From assembly GCA_016776725.1 (NCBI GenBank), contig JADHSV010000021.1:1-53905 (forward strand): a stretch of DNA of 53,905 bases, given 5' to 3'. Made by a program: the position numbers and the translations under genes. Below, piece by piece: positions 37,220-45,574 of the stretch; within the stretch, counting starts at the first letter, position 1, and each line of letters begins with the position of its first letter. Source of the DNA: Rhodospirillales bacterium (GTDB taxonomy: Bacteria > Pseudomonadota > Alphaproteobacteria > Rhodospirillales > Shumkoniaceae). The notes under the pieces are model-generated. The model had not been told where the DNA came from and searched no databases. It worked only from the letters and a program-made list of their open reading frames with translations.

Positions 37220-38431
37220 ATGTTGCTTATTGACACAAACACCTGCAGCGGCTGCCGCCTATGCGAAAAGAACTGCCCCTTCGCCGCCATGTTGATCGTC
37301 GACGAGATTGCCGTCGTGCAGGACAACTGCACCCTTTGCGGCGCCTGCGCGAACGTCTGCGGCGAACACTCCATCACCATCGAACGGGCCGCAGCGACGC
37401 CCGAGGAACTGGCCAAGTTCAAGGGCATCTTCATCTGGGCCGAGTGTGGCGAAAGTGCGGATGGTGAAAGTCTGGTCCCGAAGAAGGTAACGCTCGAGTT
37501 GCTGGCAGAAGCGCGGCGTCTGGCCGAAAAAACAGGCGAGGAAATCCGCGTTCTGGTCCTTTCCGACGAACGGCCCGTGAATACCGACGATTTGTTCGCC
37601 CACGGCGCGGACGGCGTGATTCGCTTCGTCAACAAGCTGCTGTGGCCCTACTCGACCGATGCCTACACCACCGTTATTTCGGCCATGGTCGCGGCCAAAA
37701 AGCCGTCCATCTTCCTGCTGGGCGCGACGCCCGACGGGCGCGATTTGGGGCCGCGCGTGGCGGCAAGGCTGAAACTGGGCCTGACCGCCGATTGCACGCA
37801 GCTTGAAATCAACGACGAAGGACAGCTGATCCAGACCCGCCCGGCCTTCGGCGGCAATATCATGGCCTCCATCGTCACACCCTTCTCGCGCCCGCAGATG
37901 GCCACGGTGCGCCCCAACGTGTTCGCCGTGAGCGAAAACCCGGAAATCGACCGCAAGGGCGACATCGAGGACTTCGACGTGGCCCTGCAACGCGGTGTCG
38001 TGCGCACCAAGATCCTGGAAGTCGAAAAGGTGGGTGAAACCGGCGGCGGCATTGAAAACGCCGAAGTCATCGTCGCCGGAGGCCAGGGTCTGAATTCGCC
38101 CGATGATCTGGACATGCTGCGGGAACTGGCCGACGAGTTGGGCGGAACGCTGGCCGGATCGCGCCCGCTGGTGGAAGCCGGATGGATCCCCCACACCCTG
38201 CAGGTGGGCCAGTCGGGCATCACGGTATCACCCAAGCTGTATATCGCGGTCGGCATTTCCGGTGCGGTGCAGCACGTGGTCGGCATGAACGGATCGGGTT
38301 CCATCATCGCCATCAACAACGATCCCGAGGCCCCCATCTTCAAGGTGGCGGACGTGGGAATCGTGGGCGATGCGGCCGAAGTGATCCCGGCCCTGATCAA
38401 GGAAATCCGCGAGGCCAAAAAAGCGGCCTAA
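37220..38431 (+). CDS. etfA: Electron transfer flavoprotein alpha subunit with 2[4Fe-4S] domain
   Basis: A 403-residue EtfA with an added N-terminal ferredoxin domain. Cluster motifs are C9-C12-C15-C19 and C37-C40-C43-C47, each CxxCxxCxxxC. The usual alpha subunit follows from about residue 70, with the FAD-binding C-terminus (AGGQGLNSPDDLDMLRELAD, VGQSGITVSPKLYIAVGISG, NNDPEAPIFKVADVGIVGD). Ordinary EtfA is about 310 residues without the iron-sulfur part. This form occurs in lactate-dehydrogenase/Etf complexes of anaerobes. It ends the operon; a terminator follows. Confidence 0.92.
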   Translation: MLLIDTNTCSGCRLCEKNCPFAAMLIVDEIAVVQDNCTLCGACANVCGEHSITIERAAATPEELAKFKGIFIWAECGESADGESLVPKKVTLELLAEARRLAEKTGEEIRVLVLSDERPVNTDDLFAHGADGVIRFVNKLLWPYSTDAYTTVISAMVAAKKPSIFLLGATPDGRDLGPRVAARLKLGLTADCTQLEINDEGQLIQTRPAFGGNIMASIVTPFSRPQMATVRPNVFAVSENPEIDRKGDIEDFDVALQRGVVRTKILEVEKVGETGGGIENAEVIVAGGQGLNSPDDLDMLRELADELGGTLAGSRPLVEAGWIPHTLQVGQSGITVSPKLYIAVGISGAVQHVVGMNGSGSIIAINNDPEAPIFKVADVGIVGDAAEVIPALIKEIREAKKAA

Positions 38432-38473
38432 GCCTTTCATAGCAAAGGTTGTAATGCCTCCCTCCACTTAAAA

Positions 38474-38507
38474 GCGGGGCCTCGAAAAGAGGTCCCGCCT
38501 TTTTTTT
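38474..38507 (+). terminator. Rho-independent terminator after etfA
   Basis: Stem GCGGGGCCTC / GAGGTCCCGC (one G-T type mismatch) with a short A-rich loop, followed by eight Ts; 43 bases after the etfA stop. Confidence 0.88.
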
Positions 38508-38632
38508 CGCTGTCTTGCCGACCCACTTTTCAGGGACGCGCCATGCATGGCCGTTGTATTTTAATCTGACTTCCCAAAAAATGGTTTGTTCGGGGAGGCC
38601 CCCTTCCGGGCGATGAAAGAGGTGACGGAAAA

Positions 38633-39088
38633 ATGGATAAAAACGAGTTGATGCGCCAGGCGATCAAACTCAGCGCCGCGTCGAATAGAGAAGACGGTGA
38701 CGGTCCCTTCGGCGCCATTGTCGTGAAAGACGGAAAAGTCGTTGGCGAAGGGCGCAATTGTGTTGGCAGCACGTGTGACGCGACAGCCCATAGCGAAGTC
38801 GTGGCGATCCGGGATGCCGGATCCCGCCTGGGCACGGCCGATCTTTCCGGGTGCGAGATGTATACGTCATGCGAGCCCTGCGCCATGTGCTCAGCCGCCA
38901 TATGGTGGGCGGGGATTGACCGGGTTTACTTTGCGGCCTCGTCCGCACAATCCGGCGATGCCGGATTCGGAACCGGAACCCTGATGCAGGAATTGACCCG
39001 CCCCATCGAAGAACGGGCCGTATCGGGCGAGAAACTGCTGGGAGACGAGGCCGTCGCCGTTTTAAAGAAGTGGATGGAAGGGACCTGA
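38633..39088 (+). CDS. Nucleoside/guanine deaminase (cytidine deaminase superfamily)
   Basis: A 151-residue zinc deaminase similar to the GuaD type. The zinc ligands are H53 in AHSE (E55 the proton shuttle), C83 and C86 in EPCAMC. GDGPFGAIVVKDGKVVGEG and the C-terminal TGTLMQELTRP segments fit guanine deaminase of Bacillus. It could also act on other purines. It is monocistronic between the etfA terminator and the convergent pdxA-like gene. Confidence 0.85.
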   Translation: MDKNELMRQAIKLSAASNREDGDGPFGAIVVKDGKVVGEGRNCVGSTCDATAHSEVVAIRDAGSRLGTADLSGCEMYTSCEPCAMCSAAIWWAGIDRVYFAASSAQSGDAGFGTGTLMQELTRPIEERAVSGEKLLGDEAVAVLKKWMEGT

Positions 39089-39117
39089 GCCCTCGCGTAT
39101 CGGCGCCCGAACGCGGA

Positions 39118-40116
39118 TCAAGCGGGTGTCTGGCGTCCCGCTGCCGTGTAGAAGGCGCACACGAGATTGGTTTCGTCGGCAATTCCACGCCCGGCAATGT
39201 TAAATGCGGTTCCGTGGTGGACCGTCAGGATGGGGATTGGCGCTCCGGCCAGCAAATTCACCAGTGTTCCGAATTCGGCCAGTTTGATGCAGGCGTTTCC
39301 GTGGTCGTGGAACATGGAAATGATAAGGTCGAATTCACCGGCCTTCATGTTCAGGAATATGGTATCGCCGGGATAGGGGCCCGAGGCCTCGATCCCTTCG
39401 CTGCGCGCGTCCTCAATGGCTGGACCAATGGCCTCGATTTCCTCGCGCCCCAACAGGCCGCCCTCGCCGCAATGGGGGTTCAGCGCGGATACGCCGATGC
39501 GGGGCTTCGCATATCCGATGGACTTCATGCCCGCGTCCGATTGCCTAATCACCCCAAGAACGTTTTCGCGCGAACACAGGCGCGGGACGTCGCTTAGCGG
39601 CACATGGGTAGTGACGCGGGCCAGATTGTAGGTGTCGCCCAAGGTGATCAGAACCGTATCATCCACGCCGGTGAAATGATTCGCCGTCTCGCGGAAACCC
39701 GCGAACTCGTAGCCGCCCTCGTTCTGCGCCTGCTTGCTGGCCGGCCCCATGATGACGGCATCGGATTTGGTGGCCATGCCGTCCTTTATCGCCGCACCGA
39801 AGCACCCGGCGCTGAAGGCCCCGGATGCCGCATTGCCCGCCCCGACGCTGAAGGCGGATAAATCAAGAGGTACGGGTTCGACAACATCAACGACCCCCGT
39901 CTCGCCCTTGGCGTCAGCGGGATCGTCGATGGCGCGGATATTCAGGTCCGCACCTGCCGGTTCGACGGAATTTTCGAGTGCGGCGACGTTTCCGTAAACG
40001 ATGGGAACGCAAAACTCGAATATCTCAGGTCTGGCCAAGGCCTTAAGCGTGATTTCGGGCCCGATCCCGGCGGGATCACCCATTGTGACGGCCACCCGGG
40101 CGCGGTGCGAGATCAT
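39118..40116 (-). CDS. PdxA-family dehydrogenase (copy 1)
   Basis: A 332-residue metal/NAD-dependent dehydrogenase of the PdxA family: MGDPAGIGPEI at the N-terminus, NPHCGEGGLLGREEIE, and the C-terminal ISMFHDHGNACIKL with metal-site histidine and HHGTAFNIAGRGIAD. True PdxA acts on 4-phosphohydroxy-threonine, but paralogues in catabolic operons oxidise phospho-tetronates or cis-diol acids (as TphB). It is the last gene of the six-gene leftward operon starting at 44618, so a catabolic role is likely. A second homologue is at 49908-50873. Confidence 0.87.
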   Translation of the reverse strand: MISHRARVAVTMGDPAGIGPEITLKALARPEIFEFCVPIVYGNVAALENSVEPAGADLNIRAIDDPADAKGETGVVDVVEPVPLDLSAFSVGAGNAASGAFSAGCFGAAIKDGMATKSDAVIMGPASKQAQNEGGYEFAGFRETANHFTGVDDTVLITLGDTYNLARVTTHVPLSDVPRLCSRENVLGVIRQSDAGMKSIGYAKPRIGVSALNPHCGEGGLLGREEIEAIGPAIEDARSEGIEASGPYPGDTIFLNMKAGEFDLIISMFHDHGNACIKLAEFGTLVNLLAGAPIPILTVHHGTAFNIAGRGIADETNLVCAFYTAAGRQTPA

Positions 40117-40120
40117 GGCA

Positions 40121-40777
40121 TTACCAGCGGCTGACTGTGTACACCGGCGTCAGGTCATCCAGCATTTCCTTCGAGCGGTACGGATTGTAGATGCCGCAGG
40201 CACAGGGCTTGGCCAGTGCGACGCTGGCGTCCCAGGAAGTTGTGCGGCCCGTTTTGACCTTGCGGATGTGGTCGCGCACCAGATTAGGCGAAACCACGCC
40301 GTGCCCGCACATGGTGGTAAACTGGCGGATATCGGGCGGCGGCAGACGCGACACGTTGCCCTGAATGCCCAGCGAAAGATTGATGGTGTGCGGCGAAAGG
40401 CCTACCTCGGCCGCCAAATCGCGAACCCGGTCAACCAATCCGCTGACCATGATCGAGATGCCTTCGTCGGCTTCCTTAAAATCCTTCAAAAGCTGTTTGA
40501 TGTTTTCACGGTTCTTGAAGCAGCTATAGACGCGCGTGCTTTCGTCACCATTGCTGATACTGTCCAGCACGTCTTCGTGCGGAACTTCGCTGTATAGGTT
40601 CTGGCGCAGCGACGTGGAAATCATGTTCACCGGTTCGTTCTGGTAAATAATCTCGACCAGATGCCGGACCTTGGGCTGGTTGCCCTTGTAGTTGAAACCG
40701 CGCGCCGGATAGATGAAGACGACGTAATCGCGTTCCAGCGAGTCGCGCGTACCTTCCCTGTGCAGACTGTGGGTCAT
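40121..40777 (-). CDS. Unrecognised cysteine-containing protein of the CODH-like operon
   Basis: A 218-residue soluble protein I cannot place in a family. It starts MTHSLHREGTRDSLERDYVVF. Four cysteines: C86, C157 in TTMCGHG, and C192/C194 in KPCACGIYNPYRS; the last three lie in motifs that look like metal or cluster ligands. The middle (106-128) is a helix-rich EGISIMVSGLVDRVRDLA segment. No signal peptide or membrane segment. It sits tightly (9- and 4-base gaps) between the ferredoxin and PdxA genes, so it is probably part of the same enzyme system. Confidence 0.75.
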   Translation of the reverse strand: MTHSLHREGTRDSLERDYVVFIYPARGFNYKGNQPKVRHLVEIIYQNEPVNMISTSLRQNLYSEVPHEDVLDSISNGDESTRVYSCFKNRENIKQLLKDFKEADEGISIMVSGLVDRVRDLAAEVGLSPHTINLSLGIQGNVSRLPPPDIRQFTTMCGHGVVSPNLVRDHIRKVKTGRTTSWDASVALAKPCACGIYNPYRSKEMLDDLTPVYTVSRW

Positions 40778-40786
40778 GGTCTTGTC

Positions 40787-41512
40787 CTATTCCCAGGCCC
40801 GGCCCAGGCCCATGTTGATTTTGGCGTTGGGCCGCCAGTTGAAACCGGCGTCCGTGATCATTTCCAGAATGTCCGGCTGGATTTCCAGGTTCGGCCCCAG
40901 GGTCGAAAAGACGTCGAGCATAAAGACGCTATCGACCTCCTTGGCCACTTCCTTGATGGTCTGCAACACCACCGGAACCCGTTCCTTGGGTACGGAAATC
41001 TCGATAATGGCGCTCAACACCCGCTCGCCCAGCAACTCTTCCTTCAAGGTGCCGGTGGCTTCGTCGGCGATCATGGAATGGATCGGGTTGCATTCCTCGA
41101 TCTCGTTAATCCCGGCCCGCGCCAGCGCCTGAGAAATTTTCTGAATGTCGTGCAATCCCATGCCCAGGGTTGGCCGCCCGACCTCGATGGCGATACCCGC
41201 CTCGTGCGGCTTGACCCGCCCGGTGACGTCGTTGGTTTTGGATTCTTCGGTGCCCCGGCCCTGAATGCCGGTCGCCTTGTGAGTCGCCGAGGGGTCGCTG
41301 AAGAACTTGCGCAGCGCGCGGGGATATTCGTACACCATGGGATGTTCGGCCAGCGCGTCGACCGGGCAAATGCCAACCCGTAAGCAGGTTCCGCATTCGT
41401 AGCAGACATCCTGATCGACCACGCTTTTCATTCCCTGGAAGCCGATAGCGGCGGTCGGGCAATAGGGCTGGCACTGCCCGCAACCAACGCAAAGCTCTTC
41501 CCTGATCAGCAT
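40787..41512 (-). CDS. 2[4Fe-4S] ferredoxin with unknown C-terminal domain
   Basis: A 241-residue protein. The N-terminal dicluster ferredoxin (1-55) has C8-C11-C14-C18 and C37-C40-C43-C49; the second motif has five rather than three residues before its last cysteine. Residues about 80-241 form a domain I do not recognise, with the pattern GRPTLGMGLHDIQKISQAL and an ACT-like strand run (LSAIIEISVPKERVPVVLQTI). A redox partner with a regulatory or catalytic module is likely. Overlaps the flavoprotein gene by 7 bases, indicating tight coupling. Confidence 0.8.
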   Translation of the reverse strand: MLIREELCVGCGQCQPYCPTAAIGFQGMKSVVDQDVCYECGTCLRVGICPVDALAEHPMVYEYPRALRKFFSDPSATHKATGIQGRGTEESKTNDVTGRVKPHEAGIAIEVGRPTLGMGLHDIQKISQALARAGINEIEECNPIHSMIADEATGTLKEELLGERVLSAIIEISVPKERVPVVLQTIKEVAKEVDSVFMLDVFSTLGPNLEIQPDILEMITDAGFNWRPNAKINMGLGRAWE

Positions 41513-42807
41513 CCGTCATTTCCTTTCGCAGGTATTATTGTCGCCCGGCGCGCCTGTCCCAGGCTGCTCCAGGCCGACGCGCCGAAGGCTCGGGTTCGCG
41601 GCACAAGAAGATCGTCCGCCACTTCCGACACGTCTTCGCCGCCCGCCATGGTGAAATGCAAGGGCCCCGCCCCGGCGATATCGCCCACCAGCGCACCGCC
41701 GACGATGCGCCCGTCATGCATGAAAAACTCGCGCCACACGCCGTCGCCCGGACCGGGCCGCGCCTCGACGCTGGACCCCACACCGGGTCCGCCCAAAATC
41801 ATAATGGGAACGCCCGCAATATTTTGCGCATTGACCCGCGTGGTGCGTTTCAGCGGGACAGGGCTGGTTACAAAGGCGTTGGCCCCGGCCAGCTTTCCCT
41901 GATTGACGGCCTGCGGCCAGGTCCATGGATTGTGTTTGTCGCCCCCGGCCACGCGGATGTAGATGGCGTCGCCGACGCCGAATATTTCGGGATCGACGGT
42001 TTGCAGGGTTGGAGACACAATGAGTTCGCCGTCTTCAACAAGGCCCGCGCCTTGCAAAAAGCCGAGGTCCGGCGCCGAACCGATGCCCACCAGAAACGTC
42101 CCGCACGGCAGCCATTCGCCGGTGGCCAGACGCACCGACGTGACGGCGCCGTTTCCATCGGCCTTGAACTGGTCGATGGTGGTGCTGGTTTTGACCTGCA
42201 CCCCCATATTCTCCAGATGGCGTTGCAGGGGCCGGGCGGTATCGGCACTTAGAACGGTCGGCAGAATGTGGGATTCTTTTTCGACCAGGGTCACGCCAAA
42301 ACCCGCAAGACGCAGGAAAACAGATGTCTTGGAGCCCACCAGACCGCCGCCCAGCACGACGATGTCGCGGTGGTCGGGCAGCCAATCCTTGATTTCGCGG
42401 GCCACCGAAAGCCCGCGCACGGGAAAGACGCCCTCGGGTGTGACGGCGCGCTCGAACACCGGCGGCACGACGGGATGCCCGCCGCAGGCCAGAATCAGAC
42501 GCGCGTACCCAATGGTTTCGCCGCTATCCAGGGTCAGGGACTTGGCTGTACGATCCAGTGTGCGCACCTGAACGCCAAGGCGGGTGTCCAGATTTTCGTC
42601 ATCGCCGGGTTTCCAGAAGAACAGCTTGTCTTCGGTCAGGTTGCCCGCCATGAACATGGGCAGAAGGGTGCGGTAGTAGCCGATTTCGGATTCGCGATCG
42701 ACCAGCAACACCCGCTTTTCAGGGAACCGCTCCCGGCACGAAAAGGCCGCGTTAAGCCCCGCGGCGCCGCCGCCCACAACAACCAGATCGTAGTTGGCCG
42801 TACCCAT
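41506..42807 (-). CDS. FAD-dependent pyridine-nucleotide oxidoreductase (FNOR-like)
   Basis: A 433-residue flavoprotein of the pyridine nucleotide-disulfide family. The FAD motif GGGAAGLNAAF is at 12-22, the NAD(P) motif VLGGGLVGSKTSVFLRLAG near 150-168, and the FAD-end motif FGVGDAIYI near 280. It lacks a redox-active CxxxxC pair. Such proteins often accompany cooS-cooF and pass electrons to NAD(P)+. Its start overlaps the stop of the CODH-like gene by one base (TAATG). Confidence 0.85.
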   Translation of the reverse strand: MGTANYDLVVVGGGAAGLNAAFSCRERFPEKRVLLVDRESEIGYYRTLLPMFMAGNLTEDKLFFWKPGDDENLDTRLGVQVRTLDRTAKSLTLDSGETIGYARLILACGGHPVVPPVFERAVTPEGVFPVRGLSVAREIKDWLPDHRDIVVLGGGLVGSKTSVFLRLAGFGVTLVEKESHILPTVLSADTARPLQRHLENMGVQVKTSTTIDQFKADGNGAVTSVRLATGEWLPCGTFLVGIGSAPDLGFLQGAGLVEDGELIVSPTLQTVDPEIFGVGDAIYIRVAGGDKHNPWTWPQAVNQGKLAGANAFVTSPVPLKRTTRVNAQNIAGVPIMILGGPGVGSSVEARPGPGDGVWREFFMHDGRIVGGALVGDIAGAGPLHFTMAGGEDVSEVADDLLVPRTRAFGASAWSSLGQARRATIIPAKGNDGC

Positions 42808-44054
42808 TATCCAAACCAGGCCAGAATTTCATCGGCACTTGCCGGATGATCGAAATGCGCAAACTCGCCGCCGGCCTCCCCGACGATCTCGGTCAGCGCG
42901 TCGCAAACGGCCTCGCTTCCCCAGACCGGCAGCGGGGTGGCGGCGCAAACCCGCGCGCCCGACGCAGCCGCGCCCAAGGCCGTGGCCAGATCGCGGCAAC
43001 CGGACAGGCCGGTGAAACAAATCCCCTTGAGGTCGGGTCCGGCGGCCTCACAGGCATCCCACGGTCCACGAACGGGATCGAGCACCTGCACGCCCGCGGT
43101 TCCGGCTTTGGTAGCCCACAAGGCGGCGTCGCCCCAGGCAGCCACGTTTTGACCGGTCGCCGCAAGCGCGCCCGGCAATTCGCTCGCCAACCATCCCATG
43201 GACTGCTGTGGCATATCGGTCCCGCCGATTAGGCACAACGGGCCTTTCGCGATATCACCGGGCGCGCTCACAGCTCCCTCCCCAACTTGTCCGGGCTGCG
43301 GCACGAAATCGGTCGCTCCCGCTATCGTATCAATGGCCTCGACGCCGACAGGTACGCCTGCCTGTTCACAAACGGCTAAGATGGCGGGATCGGCGCCCGC
43401 TCCGCAAACCACTTGGCTAATGCACCCTGATGCGATGGCCAGTTCGGCTTCGCCTGAGGAACACGCGAACGGCAGAAGTTCGCCGCCAACCGATATCCAG
43501 TCTCCCAGGGAAACCACCCGGCCCGGCCCGTTGGCCGAAATCAGGGCCGCCACGAATTCCTCGTCCGCCCTGCCGCAAACGCCAATGACCGGACCGTCAC
43601 CTGCGAGAACGCCGTATCCGACCTTAAACGCGCCGGAAACTCCGGTGGAGTCGCCGCTGGCTTTGAAGGCCGATACGCCGAGACCCACGGCGGCGCGAAC
43701 CAATTCTTCGACCGAGCCCTGCGGGCGGCTCAGCATGTTTGCCGCCTGGGCGCATCCATCGCCCGATACGCCGGCCTCCAGCGCGCCGTTCAGGCTCAGG
43801 CGCAGAAGCGACGCCGCGACCATTTGATCCCGGTCGATCCCGCAGATGCCATTGGCGGCACCACGGCCGAACGGATCGATCCGGCACGGACCATGCAGGC
43901 ACCCGAAGGCGCAGCTAAGGCCGCTACGCTGGAATCCGTCCTGCGGCTGCTGGGCTTCATAGCGTTCCCACGAAAGTTCCAGCCCCCGCCGGGCCGCGAT
44001 ACGCAAGAGATCCTGACTGGTTGGATCGACTGATTTTAAGTGAATGCTTTCCAT
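42807..44054 (-). CDS. Short carbon monoxide dehydrogenase-like protein (CooS-related), altered clusters
   Basis: A 415-residue protein whose first 90 residues match the N-terminus of CooS CODHs (LELSWERYEAQQPQDGF, GPCRIDPFG, NGICG). CooS is about 630 residues, so about a third is missing. The B-cluster cysteines are kept as C48, C52, C57, C71, with an extra residue between the first two. The D-cluster cysteines are lost (D39 and S47 at those places). C217, C346/C353 and C370 may match part of the C-cluster set, but the histidine ligand (GVC160GRA region) and the last cysteine are not apparent. It is unlikely to oxidise CO. It is flanked by cooF-like and FNOR genes. Confidence 0.75.
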   Translation of the reverse strand: MESIHLKSVDPTSQDLLRIAARRGLELSWERYEAQQPQDGFQRSGLSCAFGCLHGPCRIDPFGRGAANGICGIDRDQMVAASLLRLSLNGALEAGVSGDGCAQAANMLSRPQGSVEELVRAAVGLGVSAFKASGDSTGVSGAFKVGYGVLAGDGPVIGVCGRADEEFVAALISANGPGRVVSLGDWISVGGELLPFACSSGEAELAIASGCISQVVCGAGADPAILAVCEQAGVPVGVEAIDTIAGATDFVPQPGQVGEGAVSAPGDIAKGPLCLIGGTDMPQQSMGWLASELPGALAATGQNVAAWGDAALWATKAGTAGVQVLDPVRGPWDACEAAGPDLKGICFTGLSGCRDLATALGAAASGARVCAATPLPVWGSEAVCDALTEIVGEAGGEFAHFDHPASADEILAWFG

Positions 44055-44081
44055 ATCTGACGCTTCCCCGGAGAGGTTTGT

Positions 44082-44618
44082 TTATTTCGCGAGATCGAGA
44101 AGAACGGCGCCGTCCGCCGCAATCCCGGATGCCGCCATGGCCGCGCTGCGCCGTTTTTCGGCCATTGCGTCGGCCAATTTATCGACGTTGACGATTTCCA
44201 AGGCGCTGGTCGGACAACTATCGACGCAGGCCGATGATTCCATGTGCATGCAGCGGTCGCATTTAAGCGCCAGCTTGCGTTCGGGCCATGGGAAAATGAC
44301 GCCATAGGGGCAGAACATCACGCACGTCCAGCACCCGATGCAGCGATCATCATTGACCCGCACCAAACCGGTCGCGGCATCACGCGCCAAGGCTCCGGTC
44401 AGACAGGCGTCCAGACACGGCGCATCGGCGCAATGGCGGCACTGAATGGCGAACGAGACACCGCCGGCACCTTCCACACGCACCCTGGTTTGCGGTTGCG
44501 GGGCTTCGCGAACCGCGCTTAGAAGCGTTTTTCCTTCGCTTCCGCGCTCGACGGCGCAGGCCAGTTCACAGGTCTTGCAACCCACGCAGCGATCCACGTG
44601 AACCGCGATGACATCCAT
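44082..44618 (-). CDS. CooF-like polyferredoxin
   Basis: A 178-residue electron-transfer subunit with four [4Fe-4S] motifs: CVGCKTCELAC (from C11), CRHCADAPCLDAC, CIGCWTCVMFCPYG and CDRCMHMESSACVDSC. This is the pattern of CooF/HycB/DmsB-type proteins and of the partner of CooS. No signal peptide, so cytosolic. It is the first gene of the leftward operon, 27 bases before the CODH-like gene, and a long palindrome lies 100-138 bases upstream. Confidence 0.9.
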   Translation of the reverse strand: MDVIAVHVDRCVGCKTCELACAVERGSEGKTLLSAVREAPQPQTRVRVEGAGGVSFAIQCRHCADAPCLDACLTGALARDAATGLVRVNDDRCIGCWTCVMFCPYGVIFPWPERKLALKCDRCMHMESSACVDSCPTSALEIVNVDKLADAMAEKRRSAAMAASGIAADGAVLLDLAK

Positions 44619-44717
44619 GCAGAATTCCTCCCACAGCGCGGGCGGATTAATTGGTGTTTCCGCCCGTTATCGTTATTTGAACGAGCCGTTACGGTAATGG
44701 AGGAAAAGGGAAGATTA

Positions 44718-44756
44718 CAAGCAATAAATTGTCGGTTGTTGACAATTTATTGCTTG
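44718..44756. promoter_or_regulatory. Palindromic operator upstream of the cooF-like operon
   Basis: CAAGCAATAAATTGTC and GACAATTTATTGCTTG are perfect 16-base arms around a 7-base spacer. The core TTGTC-N7-GACAA equals the core at 46592-46608 near the divergent transporter operon. It lies between the GntR gene and the operon it would control. It could form an RNA hairpin, but no T-run follows on the minus strand, so an operator is favoured. Confidence 0.65.
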
Positions 44757-44813
44757 TTGAAAGGGGTTCTCAATTGGGCCGAAGGCGGGCGCCAGCGTGA
44801 GTTCGGTTTTCGA

Positions 44814-45524
44814 TTAACTTCCGTTTTCCGTCGCCGGAAGGGCACCCAGGAGACGCAATTTGCCGGTGATGGCGTGTTGCCACATTATTTCCCCGGCGGC
44901 GTGTTCGTCGCGACTTTCCAAGGCGTCGATGATGACCCGATGCTCGGCCACCGAGCGATCAAGCCCCGGCCCCACGTCCATGCTCTTGCGTTTGAACAGG
45001 TAAAGTTCCTTATCGACCGAAGTGCACATCTCGATAAGCCGGTCGTTCCGGGTGAAGCCCAGCATGACGTTATGGAATTCGACGTTGATGGGATAATAGG
45101 TTGCGACATCACCCCGCGCGGCCAGATCCTCCAATCGCATGACCATGCCGCGCAACGTATCCAGTTGTTCATCGGTGATACTCAACGCCAGGGTCCGGCC
45201 GACCAGCGCCGACAACGCCGCCTTGATGTCGCAGATGTCCGCCGCATCACCCGCCTTAAGTTTGCGCACGAAGACGCCGCGATTGACGACGATTTCAACC
45301 AATCCCGCCTGTTCGAGGCGGCGGCAAGCCTCGCGGATCGGTCCACGGCTGACCGATTGCCGTTCGGCAAGGGCTTTCTCGTTGATACGTTCGCCCGGCT
45401 TTAGTTCGCCGGACAGGATCATGCGCTCAAGCTCTTCCAGCACGATCGTCGTCAGCGATTGGGTGCGCAGGATTTCCAGCGTTTGAGCGGCTTTGCTTCT
45501 GGGTGCGGTGTTTGCTTTATTCAT
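44814..45524 (-). CDS. GntR-family transcriptional regulator (FCD type)
   Basis: A 236-residue regulator. The winged helix (about 20-85) includes LKPGERINEKALAERQSVSRGPIREACRRLEQAGLV-type sequence (residues about 42-78), followed by an FCD domain (about 92-225) with AEFH/EHRVIIDALESRDEHAA elements. ATG 45524 is chosen; the frame is open 13 codons further. It is located between the hydroxyacid dehydrogenase and the CODH-like operon. The TTGTC-N7-GACAA sites on both sides are its likely targets, with an organic acid as inducer. Confidence 0.9.
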   Translation of the reverse strand: MNKANTAPRSKAAQTLEILRTQSLTTIVLEELERMILSGELKPGERINEKALAERQSVSRGPIREACRRLEQAGLVEIVVNRGVFVRKLKAGDAADICDIKAALSALVGRTLALSITDEQLDTLRGMVMRLEDLAARGDVATYYPINVEFHNVMLGFTRNDRLIEMCTSVDKELYLFKRKSMDVGPGLDRSVAEHRVIIDALESRDEHAAGEIMWQHAITGKLRLLGALPATENGS

Positions 45525-45574
45525 GGCGCGACGGATGTAAGTTAATCCCCCTCCCCGTGTCAACTAAAGCATTT

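Noticed and set aside
42807..44054. Functional carbon monoxide dehydrogenase
   Set aside because: About 200 residues short, D-cluster cysteines replaced, and C-cluster His/Cys ligands incomplete.
44718..44756. Terminator for the GntR gene
   Set aside because: The stem is AT-rich and no T-run follows on the minus strand; the shared operator core is a better explanation.
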